DNA from: Chitinophaga sp. CB10
Lineage (GTDB): Bacteria > Bacteroidota > Bacteroidia > Chitinophagales > Chitinophagaceae
Length of the DNA stretch: 64,000 bases
Direction of reading: 5' to 3'
Assembly: GCA_001870995.2 (NCBI GenBank)
Contig: MLAV02000019.1
Coordinates: forward strand, 71,046-135,045
How positions within the stretch are numbered: position 1 is the first letter of the stretch; the number at the start of each line of letters is the position of its first letter. The position numbers and the translations under genes are program-made. This document shows, piece after piece, positions 1-9,222 of this stretch. The notes under the pieces were generated by a model. It had not been told where the DNA came from. It did no database searches and saw nothing but the letters and a program-made list of their open reading frames with translations.

Positions 1-662
1 GTACCGGCAAACCGATGGAATTGCCCGGAATCGGGACTTTACAGGGGGATTTTGCAGGAAATATTCACTTTTTTGCAGAAAAACTACCCGCCACCCAGGA
101 GTCCCTGGACCTTTTTCCCATCAGGGCAGAGGAGGAACCCGCTGTTGCGGCACCTGCGCCTCCCGAACCTATGGAACCGGTAATGACGGAAGAGGTGGAA
201 AATGTACTCGAAGCCATTGAAGAAGAAAGCAGTTTCAAATGGTGGTGGGCCGTAGCCGCACTGGTAGTAGTTGCCGGCGCCGCCGGCGCCTGGTGGTATG
301 TAAGCCAGCAAAACGCGCACCGCAATACCGGGACGGACATCCCGATGGATTCCATCGTGCAGGATACGCCTGCCGTACAGGCCGCCGCAGCGGATAGCCT
401 CGCGGCAGCTCCCGCAGATACGGCTGCCGCAGCCCCTGCTTTGGATACTTCCAAATACGTAGCCGTGTATTATACCACTAAAGACAGTGCGGACGCGGGC
501 AGGAAGTTACAGCGCCAGTTGAACTGGGGCCGCAAAGTCATCATGTACCTGAAAGATGATACTTATCGCCTCGCCGTAGAGGTGGACAATACCGATACCG
601 CTACCGCTATTCAAAAGGTTAGAAAAGACTTTGGTAACCAGGCCTTCCTGGAAAAACACTAA
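1..662 (+). CDS. SPOR-domain membrane protein, C-terminal part (5' end outside window)
   Basis: The reading frame is open from base 3, so the true start lies upstream; the ATG at 15 is internal (TGKPMELPGIGTLQG runs through it). Visible order: a short segment resembling the end of a prokaryotic CCDC81/HU-like domain, an acidic Pro/Ala-rich linker, one transmembrane helix (about residues 76-96 counted from the ATG at 15), a periplasmic Ala/Asp-rich linker, and a C-terminal SPOR-like domain (about 146-215). SPOR domains bind denuded septal peptidoglycan, and Bacteroidota HU-TM-SPOR proteins are probably cell-division associated. The SPOR call rests on position and general pattern; the HU part is an inference from a few residues. 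Confidence 0.7.
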   Translation, partial: TGKPMELPGIGTLQGDFAGNIHFFAEKLPATQESLDLFPIRAEEEPAVAAPAPPEPMEPVMTEEVENVLEAIEEESSFKWWWAVAALVVVAGAAGAWWYVSQQNAHRNTGTDIPMDSIVQDTPAVQAAAADSLAAAPADTAAAAPALDTSKYVAVYYTTKDSADAGRKLQRQLNWGRKVIMYLKDDTYRLAVEVDNTDTATAIQKVRKDFGNQAFLEKH

Positions 663-668
663 AAAATA

Positions 669-1571
669 TTATTTCCCTTTCAGTTCTTCGGCTACAATTT
701 CCAATCCTTCAGCGAAGGTACGGGGGTTGTAGCCGAGTTCTTTTTCAGCCTTTTCCGTGATCAGGCCCGTTTTGGCCGGGCGTGCCGCAGGCTGGGAAAG
801 GCTCCTGGAGCTGATCTTTTCGATCAGGGAGGCATCCAGGTTGAAATAATTGGCGGTTTTCAGGGCCATATCATACGGCGTGAGGGTTTCGTTGCCGGAG
901 ATATTGAAAATGCCGGTAGCTTTCTTATCCACAATCAGCTTGCAGCCCAGCGCCAGGTCCTGGCAGAGGGTAGGCGTACGCAGCTGATCGTCCACTACTT
1001 TTATTTTCTTGTTCTGTTGGAGATTATTTTTCACCCAGGTGATCATGTTACTGCGCTGTGCATCGGCCACAATGCCGTAAACCAGCACGGTACGCGCAAT
1101 GGCCCATGGCAGGCTGCTGTTTTGCACAATCCGCTCTGCGGCCACTTTGCTGGTACCGTAATAATTGATCGGGTTGGGAAGCGCTTCTTCTGAATAAGGA
1201 CCGCTGAGCCCATCGAAGATGAAATCCGTGGAGATAAACAAAAAGAATGCTTTTGTTTTTTCTGCTGCCTGCACCAGGTAGCGGGTAACGCCTACGTTCA
1301 TATCCCAGCAGGCGTCTTTATTTTTCTCACATTCATCTACCTGCGTCATGGCAGCAGCGTGAATAATGATTTCAGGTTTGTATTTTTCTATGAGCGACGC
1401 AGCAGCTCCGGGAGTACGGAGGTTCGAGGGCTCATAGATGTAATTGTCCCGTTGCGGGATGCGGTTGGGGCCCCTCCCGGTGGCGATAACATTATACCTA
1501 CTGTCTTTCAGAAAGAGTGGAATCAAATGCTGACCCAGCAATCCGTTACTGCCTGTTATAAGTACGTTCAT
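669..1571 (-). CDS. RmlD-like SDR family sugar-nucleotide reductase
   Basis: 300 aa starting MNVLITGSNGLLGQHL, a Rossmann GxxGxxG nucleotide-binding motif at the extreme N terminus, which decides the start at 1571; an upstream extension of the frame to 1667 adds unrelated residues. The active-site region has STDFIFDG and the YxxxK pair in YYGTSKVAAE. This is the pattern of dTDP-4-dehydrorhamnose reductase (RmlD), which makes dTDP-L-rhamnose using NAD(P)H. No other rml genes are adjacent, so the substrate is not certain and a generic sugar epimerase/reductase role is possible. It converges with the SPOR gene, 6 bp away. Confidence 0.8.
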   Translation of the reverse strand: MNVLITGSNGLLGQHLIPLFLKDSRYNVIATGRGPNRIPQRDNYIYEPSNLRTPGAAASLIEKYKPEIIIHAAAMTQVDECEKNKDACWDMNVGVTRYLVQAAEKTKAFFLFISTDFIFDGLSGPYSEEALPNPINYYGTSKVAAERIVQNSSLPWAIARTVLVYGIVADAQRSNMITWVKNNLQQNKKIKVVDDQLRTPTLCQDLALGCKLIVDKKATGIFNISGNETLTPYDMALKTANYFNLDASLIEKISSRSLSQPAARPAKTGLITEKAEKELGYNPRTFAEGLEIVAEELKGK

Positions 1572-1685
1572 AAGCCAAGTTCTTACGCTATCTCTAAAGA
1601 TAAGGAAATTTTTCCGCTGGGGATATTTCAATTTTCCGCCTCTCCGTGAGGTGGATAAATTTAGCATCGCAGTGTGGTTAAAATC

Positions 1686-1715
1686 AAAAGGGAAGGCGGT
1701 GCAGCCTTCCCTTTT
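1686..1715 (-). terminator. Intrinsic terminator after the prolyl oligopeptidase gene
   Basis: Perfect 12-bp stem (1686-1697 with 1704-1715) and a 6-nt loop, A-rich on one side and T-rich on the other, 42 bp beyond the stop codon of the leftward S9 peptidase gene. Confidence 0.85.
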
Positions 1716-1756
1716 AATTGTATAATATCCTTTTTAAAAAGTATCCAACACCGTAC

Positions 1757-3883
1757 TTATTTTTTCATTCCCAGGTTGTACATGGTAAATGACCAGATGT
1801 CCGTTGCTTCGTCAATCAGCTTGGAGGTAGGTTTACCTGCGCCATGGCCGGCCTGCGTTTCAATGCGGATCAGTACCGGGTTAGGGCCGGCATTGTCTTC
1901 CTGCAGGGTGGCTGCAAACTTAAAGGAGTGCGCAGGCACTACGCGGTCATCATGATCAGCAGTGGTAACCATGGTAGCCGGGTAAGATACGCCTGGTTTC
2001 AGGTTATGCAGCGGGGAGTATTTGATCAGGTATTTAAATTGCTCCGCGTTATCGCTACTGCCGTATTCTGTTACCCACGCCCAGCCAATGGTGAACTTCT
2101 GGAAGCGCAGCATATCCATCACGCCTACTGCCGGCAGGGCCACTTTATAGAGGTCCGGCCGCTGGGTCATGCAGGCGCCCACGAGCAGGCCCCCGTTGGA
2201 ACCGCCACGGATAGCAATGCGGGATGGGTTGGTATATTTTTGTTTTACCAGGTATTCTGCCGCGCCGATGAAGTCATCAAACACGTTCTGCTTCTTTTCC
2301 ATCATACCGGCCTTGTGCCATGCTTCGCCGTACTCGCTGCCGCCGCGGAGGCATACTACCGCGTAAAGGCCGCCCTGCTCCATGAAGTAGAGGTTGGAAA
2401 CGCTGAAGCCAGGTGTCTGCGGGATGTTGAAACCACCGTAACCGTAAATCAGCACAGGGTTGTTGCCATCCAGCTTGAAACCTTTTTTACCGGAAATGAA
2501 CATCGGCACCTTGGTACCATCTTTACTCGGGAAAAAGACCTGTTTGGTTTCATACTCATCCGGGTTGAATTTCACCTGCGCCTTACTGAAAAGGGTGGAT
2601 TTACCCGTACGGATGTCATATTTATAAATAGTGGCCGGCGTAACGAAGGATGAATAAGTATAGTAGAATTCTTTCTCGTCCTTTTCAGCGCCGAATCCGC
2701 CGGCGGAGCCGATGCCGGGGAGCTTCACCTGCTTACCGTTCTTCCCGTTATAATCATATTGATAAACGTAGGAAGAAGCGTCTTTCAGGTAGTTGAGGAA
2801 CAGTTTTCCACCGCCGGTACCAACGCTTTGGAGCGCTTCCGGCTTTTCAGGCACGATAGTTTTCCAGTTGCTTTCTTCCGGGTGGGCCGGGTCAATTTCT
2901 ACGATTTTGTAGTTCGGCGCGTTGTGGTTGGTACGCACCAGCAGTTTATCCCCGTTGTTATCAATCACGTCCGGCTCATATTTAAATCCCGGGATGAGCA
3001 GGCTGAAACCTTTTTGAGCAGGGTTTTTCAGGTCCCACACGCTGATTTCCGCGCCGGATGTACCTTCCGTGGTGGAAAGGACGAGGAAGCGTTCGTCTTC
3101 CGTTACGCCTACGCCGGCGTTGCGGAGCGGATGCTGCTTATCTTCATAGATCAGCACATCCTTTTCCTGCGGATCACCCACCTTGTGGTAATACACTTTC
3201 TGGAACTCATTTTTACGGGAAAGTTTGGAGGACTCGTCCGGCTTATCGTAGCGGCTGTAGTAAAAGCCGTCCCCTCTCCAGGAAAGACCGCTGAATTTGA
3301 TCCATTCCAGCCTGTCGGAGAGCAGTTGCTTCGTTTCTACGTCCATTACAAATCCATCCTGCCAGTCGGACCCTGCTTTCGCGATCAGGTAAGCTACATA
3401 TTTCCCGTCCTTGGAGAAGGAAAGGTTACCGAGGGCGGCGGTGCCGTTATCGGAAAGCTTATTCGGATCGATAAACACCTCACCCGGGCCATCCGGGGTG
3501 GTAGCGCGGTACAGTACGGACTGGTTCTGCAAACCGTCATTTTTGTAGAAATAGTAATACTTGCCCTTTTTAAAAGGTGCAGAAGCCTTTGGATAGTTCC
3601 AGAGCTCTTCTAATCTTTTTTTAACATCTTTTCGGAAAGGGATAGTGGCAAGATAATCCTGGGTTACCTTGTTTTGAGCCTGTACCCAGGCTTTGGTTTC
3701 GGGAGAATTGTCGTCTTCGAGCCAACGATAGGGATCGGAAATCTTTGTGCCGTGGTAATCATCAATTACATCGACTTTCTTCGATTCAGGATATTTTATC
3801 CCGCCGGAATGTTGTGCCATGGCCTGTCCCGTCAAAATGGTCATACTCATAATTAACAAACTCCTATTAGTTTTTTTCAACAT
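1757..3883 (-). CDS. Prolyl oligopeptidase family serine peptidase (S9A)
   Basis: 708 aa with an N-terminal signal peptide (MLKKTNRSLLIMSMTILTG, cleavage near AMAQ), so exported to the periplasm. An N-terminal beta-propeller starts with the family signature YRWLEDD; the C-terminal alpha/beta-hydrolase domain carries the nucleophile Ser562 in GGSNGGLLVG, the Asp in ADHDDRVVPAHS and His680 in AGHGAGKP, in the usual order and spacing. Length equals that of typical prolyl oligopeptidases (about 700 aa). It cleaves short proline-containing peptides after Pro. It is transcribed alone, divergently from pfkA. Confidence 0.95.
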   Translation of the reverse strand: MLKKTNRSLLIMSMTILTGQAMAQHSGGIKYPESKKVDVIDDYHGTKISDPYRWLEDDNSPETKAWVQAQNKVTQDYLATIPFRKDVKKRLEELWNYPKASAPFKKGKYYYFYKNDGLQNQSVLYRATTPDGPGEVFIDPNKLSDNGTAALGNLSFSKDGKYVAYLIAKAGSDWQDGFVMDVETKQLLSDRLEWIKFSGLSWRGDGFYYSRYDKPDESSKLSRKNEFQKVYYHKVGDPQEKDVLIYEDKQHPLRNAGVGVTEDERFLVLSTTEGTSGAEISVWDLKNPAQKGFSLLIPGFKYEPDVIDNNGDKLLVRTNHNAPNYKIVEIDPAHPEESNWKTIVPEKPEALQSVGTGGGKLFLNYLKDASSYVYQYDYNGKNGKQVKLPGIGSAGGFGAEKDEKEFYYTYSSFVTPATIYKYDIRTGKSTLFSKAQVKFNPDEYETKQVFFPSKDGTKVPMFISGKKGFKLDGNNPVLIYGYGGFNIPQTPGFSVSNLYFMEQGGLYAVVCLRGGSEYGEAWHKAGMMEKKQNVFDDFIGAAEYLVKQKYTNPSRIAIRGGSNGGLLVGACMTQRPDLYKVALPAVGVMDMLRFQKFTIGWAWVTEYGSSDNAEQFKYLIKYSPLHNLKPGVSYPATMVTTADHDDRVVPAHSFKFAATLQEDNAGPNPVLIRIETQAGHGAGKPTSKLIDEATDIWSFTMYNLGMKK

Positions 3884-3981
3884 GCCTATAATTTTTAAAA
3901 AAAAATTCTACTTTGTTTGATAAAAATTAAAAATTTAGGTTATTTAATGAGATAACAGTTAGAAAAACAATTCCAAAATGT

Positions 3982-3989
3982 TATTTTTG
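3982..3989 (+). promoter_or_regulatory. Bacteroidota-type -7 box for pfkA
   Basis: TATTTTTG fits TAnnTTTG exactly, 32 bp before the pfkA ATG. A TTAG, close to the -33 TTTG, lies 19 nt upstream. Confidence 0.6.
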
Positions 3990-4021
3990 TGCGCCCTTAA
4001 GATATTTTTTTAGCAATTTAT

Positions 4022-5002
4022 ATGAAAAAAATGAACAACATTGCAGTCCTTACCTCAGGAGGAGATGCTCCTGGCATGAACGCCGCCGTTCGTGCTGTCG
4101 TAAGAACGGGCATTTATCATCAGCTGAATGTATTTGGCGTCATGTATGGCTACCGGGGGATGTTGACGAACGACATTTTCCAGATGGAGTCAAAATCCGT
4201 TGCCAATATTATTCAGCGCGGAGGCACCATATTGAAGACCGCCCGGTGCAAAGAGTTCTATGAATATGAAGGGCGAAAAAAAGCTTATGAGAATCTGAAG
4301 AAGCACAACATTGACGGCATTGTCGTAATAGGCGGCGATGGTTCCTTCAATGGAGCGCAGAAGTTCAGCCAGGAATTTGACATTCCTTGTATAGGCTTGC
4401 CTGGTACTATTGACAAGGACATAGCAGGAACGGATTTTACGATCGGATTTGACACAGCTGTAAACACTGCAGTAGAAGCCATCGACAAGATCAGGGATAC
4501 TGCGGATGCACACGATCGCTTGTTCGTAATTGAAGTAATGGGCCGCGACGCCGGTTACATCGCATTACACAGCGGGATCTCCACTGGCGCCGAGCACGTA
4601 CTGATGCCCGAGCGTAAGACAGAAGTAAACGAAATTATTGAAGAACTGCAGGCCAACGAACGTCGTAAAAAGCTCGTTAATCTTATTGTGGTAGCGGAAG
4701 GTGACGAAACCGGAGGCGCCAACGAAGTAGCCCGCAGAATTAAAGAAAGTTGCCCGCAGCTGGATACACGCGTGACCATCCTCGGTCATATCCAGCGTGG
4801 TGGCTCCCCTACCTGCCAGGATCGTATCCTCGCCAGCAGACTGGGTTATGCAGCCGTAGACGCCCTCCGTGAAGGCATTCACAATGTTATGATCGGCGTG
4901 GTAAATGATAAAATTCATTATACTCCTCTGGACAAGGCGGTGAAAGCAAAACAGGAGATTGACCCTGAATGGTTTAAGATAGTTAAAATTCTTGCGAGTT
5001 AA
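4022..5002 (+). CDS. pfkA: ATP-dependent 6-phosphofructokinase
   Basis: 326 aa, the usual length. It phosphorylates fructose 6-phosphate to fructose 1,6-bisphosphate, the committed step of glycolysis. Visible motifs: GGDAPGMNAAVRA at residues 13-25, the ATP site GGDGS at 104-108, the catalytic TIDKD at 129-133 (Asp131 as base) and MGRDAGYIA. GGDGS favours ATP over pyrophosphate as phosphate donor. Pyruvate kinase follows after 12 bp, so the two irreversible glycolytic kinases are almost certainly co-transcribed from the promoter at 3982. Confidence 0.97.
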   Translation: MKKMNNIAVLTSGGDAPGMNAAVRAVVRTGIYHQLNVFGVMYGYRGMLTNDIFQMESKSVANIIQRGGTILKTARCKEFYEYEGRKKAYENLKKHNIDGIVVIGGDGSFNGAQKFSQEFDIPCIGLPGTIDKDIAGTDFTIGFDTAVNTAVEAIDKIRDTADAHDRLFVIEVMGRDAGYIALHSGISTGAEHVLMPERKTEVNEIIEELQANERRKKLVNLIVVAEGDETGGANEVARRIKESCPQLDTRVTILGHIQRGGSPTCQDRILASRLGYAAVDALREGIHNVMIGVVNDKIHYTPLDKAVKAKQEIDPEWFKIVKILAS

Positions 5003-5014
5003 AAAATAAGACTT

Positions 5015-6502
5015 ATGAGTACAAAGGATCTTTCCAAATATTATCACAAGCAGATGGACAATGCTGCCGGTAGAGAACACTCTTCCCACAAAACTAAAAT
5101 TGTGGCTACCGTAGGACCAGCTTGCGATACCTATGACAAATTGTTGGAGTTAGTTAGAGCAGGTGTGAACGTTTTTCGTTTGAACTTCTCTCATGGCTCG
5201 CATGAGGACAAACTGCGGATCATCGAATACATCCGCCAGATCAACAAAACTGAACCTTATAACGTAGCAATTCTTGCCGACTTGCAGGGTCCTAAACTGC
5301 GCGTTGGTGAAATCGAGAATAATGCCCTCCCGCTGAAAGCAGGCGATATCCTCACTTTTATTAATGAGAAAGTGGTGGGTAACATGGAAAAAATCTATGT
5401 ATCCTACCCGGATCTGTATAAAGACCTGCGTCCAGGCCAGAAAATCCTGCTGGATGACGGTAAAATCGAGACTGTAGTAAAAGAAATTACTCCTAAAGGA
5501 GAAATTAAAGCAGAAGTTACACTGCCGGGTGTACTGTCCAGTAAAAAAGGCTTTAACCTGCCCGATACCAAAGTATCTCTCCCTGCCCTGACAGAAAAAG
5601 ATATTATTGACCTGGAATTCATCATCGACCAGGAGTGCGACTGGGTGGCCCTCTCCTTCGTAAGAAGCGTGAAAGACCTGATCGACCTGCGCAAACGACT
5701 GGAAGCGCGCAATTCCAAAATCAAAGTGATCTCCAAAATCGAGAAACCGGAAGCGATCCAGAACCTGAAAGAAATCATCTGGGAAAGTGATGGCGTAATG
5801 ATCGCCCGTGGCGACCTCGGCGTGGAACTGCCGGTAGAGCAGATCCCGATGATCCAGAAAGATATTATCCGTAAATGTATCCACCGCGCGAAGCCTGTAA
5901 TCGTGGCTACGCAAATGATGGAATCCATGATGGACCGCACCCGTCCTAACCGTTCTGAAATTACCGACGTGGCAAACGCCGTACTGGAAGGCGCCGACGC
6001 GGTAATGCTGTCCGGTGAAACCGCTACAGGTCAGTTCCCTGTGCTGGTGATCCAGACCATGAACAAAATCATCCAGGAAGTGGAAAAAGAAGCGATCATC
6101 TACAACCGTAACCTGATCCCTCACCGCCACTCTCCTACCTTCCTCAGCGATGCGCTCTGCTACAACGCTTGTAAAATCGCGGAAGACCTGGATGCTGACG
6201 CCCTGATCGGTATGACCCAGAGCGGTTACACCGGCTTCATGCTCAGCTCCTACCGTCCACGCTCTCCGCTGTATGTATTCACCAAGGAAAGAACCCTGGT
6301 AAATCAGCTGAGCCTGAGCTGGGGCGTACGCGCCTTCTTCTACGAAGAGGAAGAGTCCCTCGATGATATCGTTTTCGATCAGATCAACATCCTGAAAGAA
6401 AGAGGCTTCATCAAAGCCGGCGACGTAGTGGTAAATACTGGTTCCACACCGGTGAAACTGCACCTGGCTACCAATACGCTGAAAATTACAAGAGTAGAAT
6501 AG
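5015..6502 (+). CDS. pyk: Pyruvate kinase
   Basis: 495 aa. Transfers phosphate from phosphoenolpyruvate to ADP, the last step of glycolysis. Motifs: KIVATVGPA and VFRLNFSHG near the N terminus, KIEKPEAIQNL with the catalytic Lys, the Mg-binding MIARGDLGVELP, and VATQMMESM. A C-terminal regulatory domain is present (GYTGFMLSSYRPRSPLYVFT and GSTPVKLHLATN). Second gene of the pfkA-pyk pair, followed directly by a strong terminator. A long open frame on the opposite strand across this gene is a codon-bias shadow. Confidence 0.97.
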   Translation: MSTKDLSKYYHKQMDNAAGREHSSHKTKIVATVGPACDTYDKLLELVRAGVNVFRLNFSHGSHEDKLRIIEYIRQINKTEPYNVAILADLQGPKLRVGEIENNALPLKAGDILTFINEKVVGNMEKIYVSYPDLYKDLRPGQKILLDDGKIETVVKEITPKGEIKAEVTLPGVLSSKKGFNLPDTKVSLPALTEKDIIDLEFIIDQECDWVALSFVRSVKDLIDLRKRLEARNSKIKVISKIEKPEAIQNLKEIIWESDGVMIARGDLGVELPVEQIPMIQKDIIRKCIHRAKPVIVATQMMESMMDRTRPNRSEITDVANAVLEGADAVMLSGETATGQFPVLVIQTMNKIIQEVEKEAIIYNRNLIPHRHSPTFLSDALCYNACKIAEDLDADALIGMTQSGYTGFMLSSYRPRSPLYVFTKERTLVNQLSLSWGVRAFFYEEEESLDDIVFDQINILKERGFIKAGDVVVNTGSTPVKLHLATNTLKITRVE

Positions 6503-6522
6503 GCTTATTCAACTGCATAAAG

Positions 6523-6553
6523 AAAGTCCCGGTCTGTTACAGGCCGGGACTTT
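6523..6553 (+). terminator. Intrinsic terminator of the pfkA-pyk operon
   Basis: A 13-bp stem (one G-T pair; 6523-6535 with 6541-6553), 5-nt loop, then a T run, 21 bp after the pyk stop codon. It also lies just past the 3' end of the leftward MFS gene. Confidence 0.9.
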
Positions 6554-6585
6554 TTATTTTCAATAAGCTATTGTGCTGCAGGGCT

Positions 6586-7743
6586 TTAGTTCTTTTTGTA
6601 GGTAAGGAGATAAATTACTGCCGCTATGGAAATCAGTATCGTCCCCGCTATACATACACCCGTCCACCTGCCAACGGCCCAAACCCACAAACCAATACCA
6701 GATCCGAGGGAAGTACCGATGAAGCTGGCCGTCATATAGACCGTGTTGAGCCGGTTACGCGCGGAAGGTATCAGGGCATATACCCGCGTTTGGTTGGAAA
6801 CGTGTATCGCCTGCACGCCCAGGTCAATCGCTATAATACCGGCAATAATACCGATGATGTTTGCGCTGAACACATAAAACAGGAAATATCCCAGGAACAG
6901 GAACCCGATGCCGTAACCAATGGCAATACGGGGGTTCTTTTTGTCTGCAATCCGCCCTACCAGCGGCGCTCCCAGCGCCCCGGCCGCTGCCGCCAGCCCC
7001 ATCATCCCTATTTTGTCGCTCCCATAGTGAAAAGGCGCTTCCGACAACAGGAAAACCACCGTGGTCCAGAAAAGCCCGAACACCCCGAAGCAGCAGGCAT
7101 TGATGGCCGCGGCCTCCCGCAGCACCGGCTGCTCCTTGATGAGCGTCAGCAGGGAGCGCATTAAATCCCCGTAATGCCCTTTAAACGCAGGCTCGCTCTT
7201 CGGAAAGGAGAAAAACATGAGGATGGCCAGGAAAATACTGATGCCCGCCGCAATCCAGAACATGGCCCGCCAGCCGAAGTGGTGGCCGACAATCCCGCTC
7301 AGCGTGCGCGACAGCAGGATGCCTATCAGCAGGCCGCTCGTCACAATCCCGATCACCTTTCCCCTGTTTTCGTTGGTGCTGAGCGTAGCCGCCAGCGGCA
7401 GGATCAGCTGCGGTACCACAGAGGTAAAACCAATGAGGAGCCCCGCAGCTTTCAACATGTCAATAGACTGCGATAAGGCGGACACGATGAGCGCTCCGGC
7501 GGAAGCCAGGGTCATGATCACAATCTGCTTCCGCTTCTCCAGCATGTCCCCCAGGGGCACGCAGAAGAGGAGGCCCAGGGCATACCCTACCTGCGTGAAA
7601 AAGGTCACCTGGCCCGCGTTGGATTCAGAAACTTTAAATTCTTCGCTCATCAGCACCATCAGGGGCTGACTATAATAAATATTTGCTACTATCAATCCCG
7701 TGCAGAGCGCCATGATGGCGATATTCCACTTGCTTAAGGCCAT
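6586..7743 (-). CDS. MFS transporter, probably drug or metabolite exporter
   Basis: About 385 aa and roughly twelve hydrophobic helices. The loop between helices 2 and 3 carries the MFS signature region (PLGDMLEKRKQ, a GxxxDrxGRR variant). N-terminal MALSKWNIAIMALCTG fits the family best, so I place the start at 7743; an in-frame ATG at 7776 would add 11 residues. DHA1-type exporters of this size usually remove drugs or sugars by proton antiport, but no substrate can be read from the sequence. It is divergent from the aldehyde dehydrogenase operon. Confidence 0.88.
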   Translation of the reverse strand: MALSKWNIAIMALCTGLIVANIYYSQPLMVLMSEEFKVSESNAGQVTFFTQVGYALGLLFCVPLGDMLEKRKQIVIMTLASAGALIVSALSQSIDMLKAAGLLIGFTSVVPQLILPLAATLSTNENRGKVIGIVTSGLLIGILLSRTLSGIVGHHFGWRAMFWIAAGISIFLAILMFFSFPKSEPAFKGHYGDLMRSLLTLIKEQPVLREAAAINACCFGVFGLFWTTVVFLLSEAPFHYGSDKIGMMGLAAAAGALGAPLVGRIADKKNPRIAIGYGIGFLFLGYFLFYVFSANIIGIIAGIIAIDLGVQAIHVSNQTRVYALIPSARNRLNTVYMTASFIGTSLGSGIGLWVWAVGRWTGVCIAGTILISIAAVIYLLTYKKN

Positions 7744-7819
7744 AAATTCCAGTTTTCGAGGTGCAAAGATAACCATAAGGACCCAACCAGGCAGGTGCTT
7801 TTCATAAGTCTGGAAACGG

Positions 7820-7827
7820 TAAATTTG
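7820..7827 (+). promoter_or_regulatory. -7 box before the aldehyde dehydrogenase operon
   Basis: TAAATTTG matches TAnnTTTG, 32 bp before the ATG at 7860. No clear -33 TTTG was seen. Confidence 0.45.
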
Positions 7828-7859
7828 TAAAGATTGTTCATCCTTAAAAGCAGATAGTT

Positions 7860-9212
7860 ATGTTCAAAAGCATCTATCCTTACACGCAGGAATTAATTGC
7901 AGAATACGAGGAACACACGGAGAAAGAGATTGCCACCAAACTGCTTACGGGCGAAAAGGCATACCGGGAAATGTTGAAGATCCCACTGGACAAACGCAGG
8001 GAATGGATGGCCGGCATCGCCAAATCCATGCGCGACAATGTGACCGAACATGCCACCCTCATCACCCGGGAGATGGGCAAAACGCTGAAGGAAGCGACCG
8101 CAGAAGTGCTCAAATGCGCGACTACCATTGATTATTACGTAGAAAATATTGCCTCCATATTACAGCCACGGATGATTCGTTCAGATGCACAAAAAAGTTA
8201 TGTATCTTATGAACCAAAGGGTATTATCCTGGCCATCATGCCATGGAATTTCCCTTACTGGCAGGTTTTCCGTTTTGCTATTCCCAACATCCTGGCGGGA
8301 AATGCCGGCATACTGAAGCATGCCAGCAATGTAAGCGGCTGCGCGCTGGCGATAGAAAAACTTTTTGCAGAATCAGGCTTTCCGATGGGCGCCTTCCAAT
8401 CAGTCCTGCTATCGTCCAAAAATATAGAGCCCATCATTGCCGATCCGCGCATACAGGGCGTTACGCTTACCGGCAGTACCCCTGCAGGTAAAAGCGTGGC
8501 TGCGCTGGCGGGCAAATATATCAAGAAGACGGTGCTGGAACTGGGCGGCAGCGATCCGTTTATTGTCCTGAAAGATGCCGATATCCTGGAGGCGGCAAAA
8601 ACCGCGGTCCAGGGCCGTATGCAAAACGCCGGACAATCCTGCATCGCCGCCAAACGCTGGATTGTGGAGCAGCCGGTACTGGACGCATTTACCGCAGCGG
8701 TAACCGATATCATCAAAGGGCTGAAACAGGGTGATCCGATGCTGGAAAGCACCAATATGGGCCCTATGGCCCGGCCCGACCTGGCGGAAGACCTGGCGCG
8801 GCAGCTCCAAGAGAGCGTGCAGCAGGGATCGAAGCTGGTATTGGGTGGCGCCTATGAAGGATGTAACTTTGCTCCTACACTGCTGACAGGGGTCACCGCA
8901 GACGCCACTGCCTTCAGGGAGGAAACATTTGGACCGCTGGCCACCATCATCGCCGCTGAAAACGAAGATGCCGCCATTGCGCTGGCAAATGAAACGGAAT
9001 TCGGGCTGGGTTCCGCCCTCTGGACCAGGGACCTGGAAAAAGCAGCCAGGCTGGCAACACGAATCGAAAGCGGCAATGTATTTATCAACGCCATGATGCG
9101 CTCCGATGCAAGGTTACCATTCGGCGGCGTAAAACAATCCGGTTACGGCCGGGAATTATCACTGGAAGGCACACACGAATTCTTAAACGTCAAAACCGTT
9201 TATATACACTAG
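7860..9212 (+). CDS. NAD(P)-dependent aldehyde dehydrogenase, succinate-semialdehyde type
   Basis: 450 aa. Conserved residues are present: Asn130 (PWNF), general base Glu227 in VLELGGSDPF, nucleophile Cys261 in AGQSCIAAKR and the C-terminal FGGVKQSGYGRE. The compact length, GQSCIAAKR and GYGRELS are typical of the Sad/YneI-type succinate-semialdehyde dehydrogenases, which oxidise succinate semialdehyde to succinate. The substrate is inferred from family resemblance. coaA follows after 10 bp and a metallo-hydrolase 5 bp after that, giving an apparent three-gene operon whose members have no obvious common pathway. Confidence 0.9.
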   Translation: MFKSIYPYTQELIAEYEEHTEKEIATKLLTGEKAYREMLKIPLDKRREWMAGIAKSMRDNVTEHATLITREMGKTLKEATAEVLKCATTIDYYVENIASILQPRMIRSDAQKSYVSYEPKGIILAIMPWNFPYWQVFRFAIPNILAGNAGILKHASNVSGCALAIEKLFAESGFPMGAFQSVLLSSKNIEPIIADPRIQGVTLTGSTPAGKSVAALAGKYIKKTVLELGGSDPFIVLKDADILEAAKTAVQGRMQNAGQSCIAAKRWIVEQPVLDAFTAAVTDIIKGLKQGDPMLESTNMGPMARPDLAEDLARQLQESVQQGSKLVLGGAYEGCNFAPTLLTGVTADATAFREETFGPLATIIAAENEDAAIALANETEFGLGSALWTRDLEKAARLATRIESGNVFINAMMRSDARLPFGGVKQSGYGRELSLEGTHEFLNVKTVYIH

Positions 9213-9222
9213 GCTTAAGCAC

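Noticed and set aside
1674..1955. Plus-strand open frame beginning in the terminator at 1686
   Set aside because: Overlaps the 3' end of the prolyl oligopeptidase gene antisense and begins in a terminator hairpin.
5150..6463. Long open frame (437 aa) antisense to pyk
   Set aside because: It mirrors the codon bias of pyk, has no family pattern, and pyk is certain on the other strand. The same applies to long antisense frames over dnaK (37306-38616), malQ (34530-35909), argS (42032-43045) and thiolase (54567-55688).
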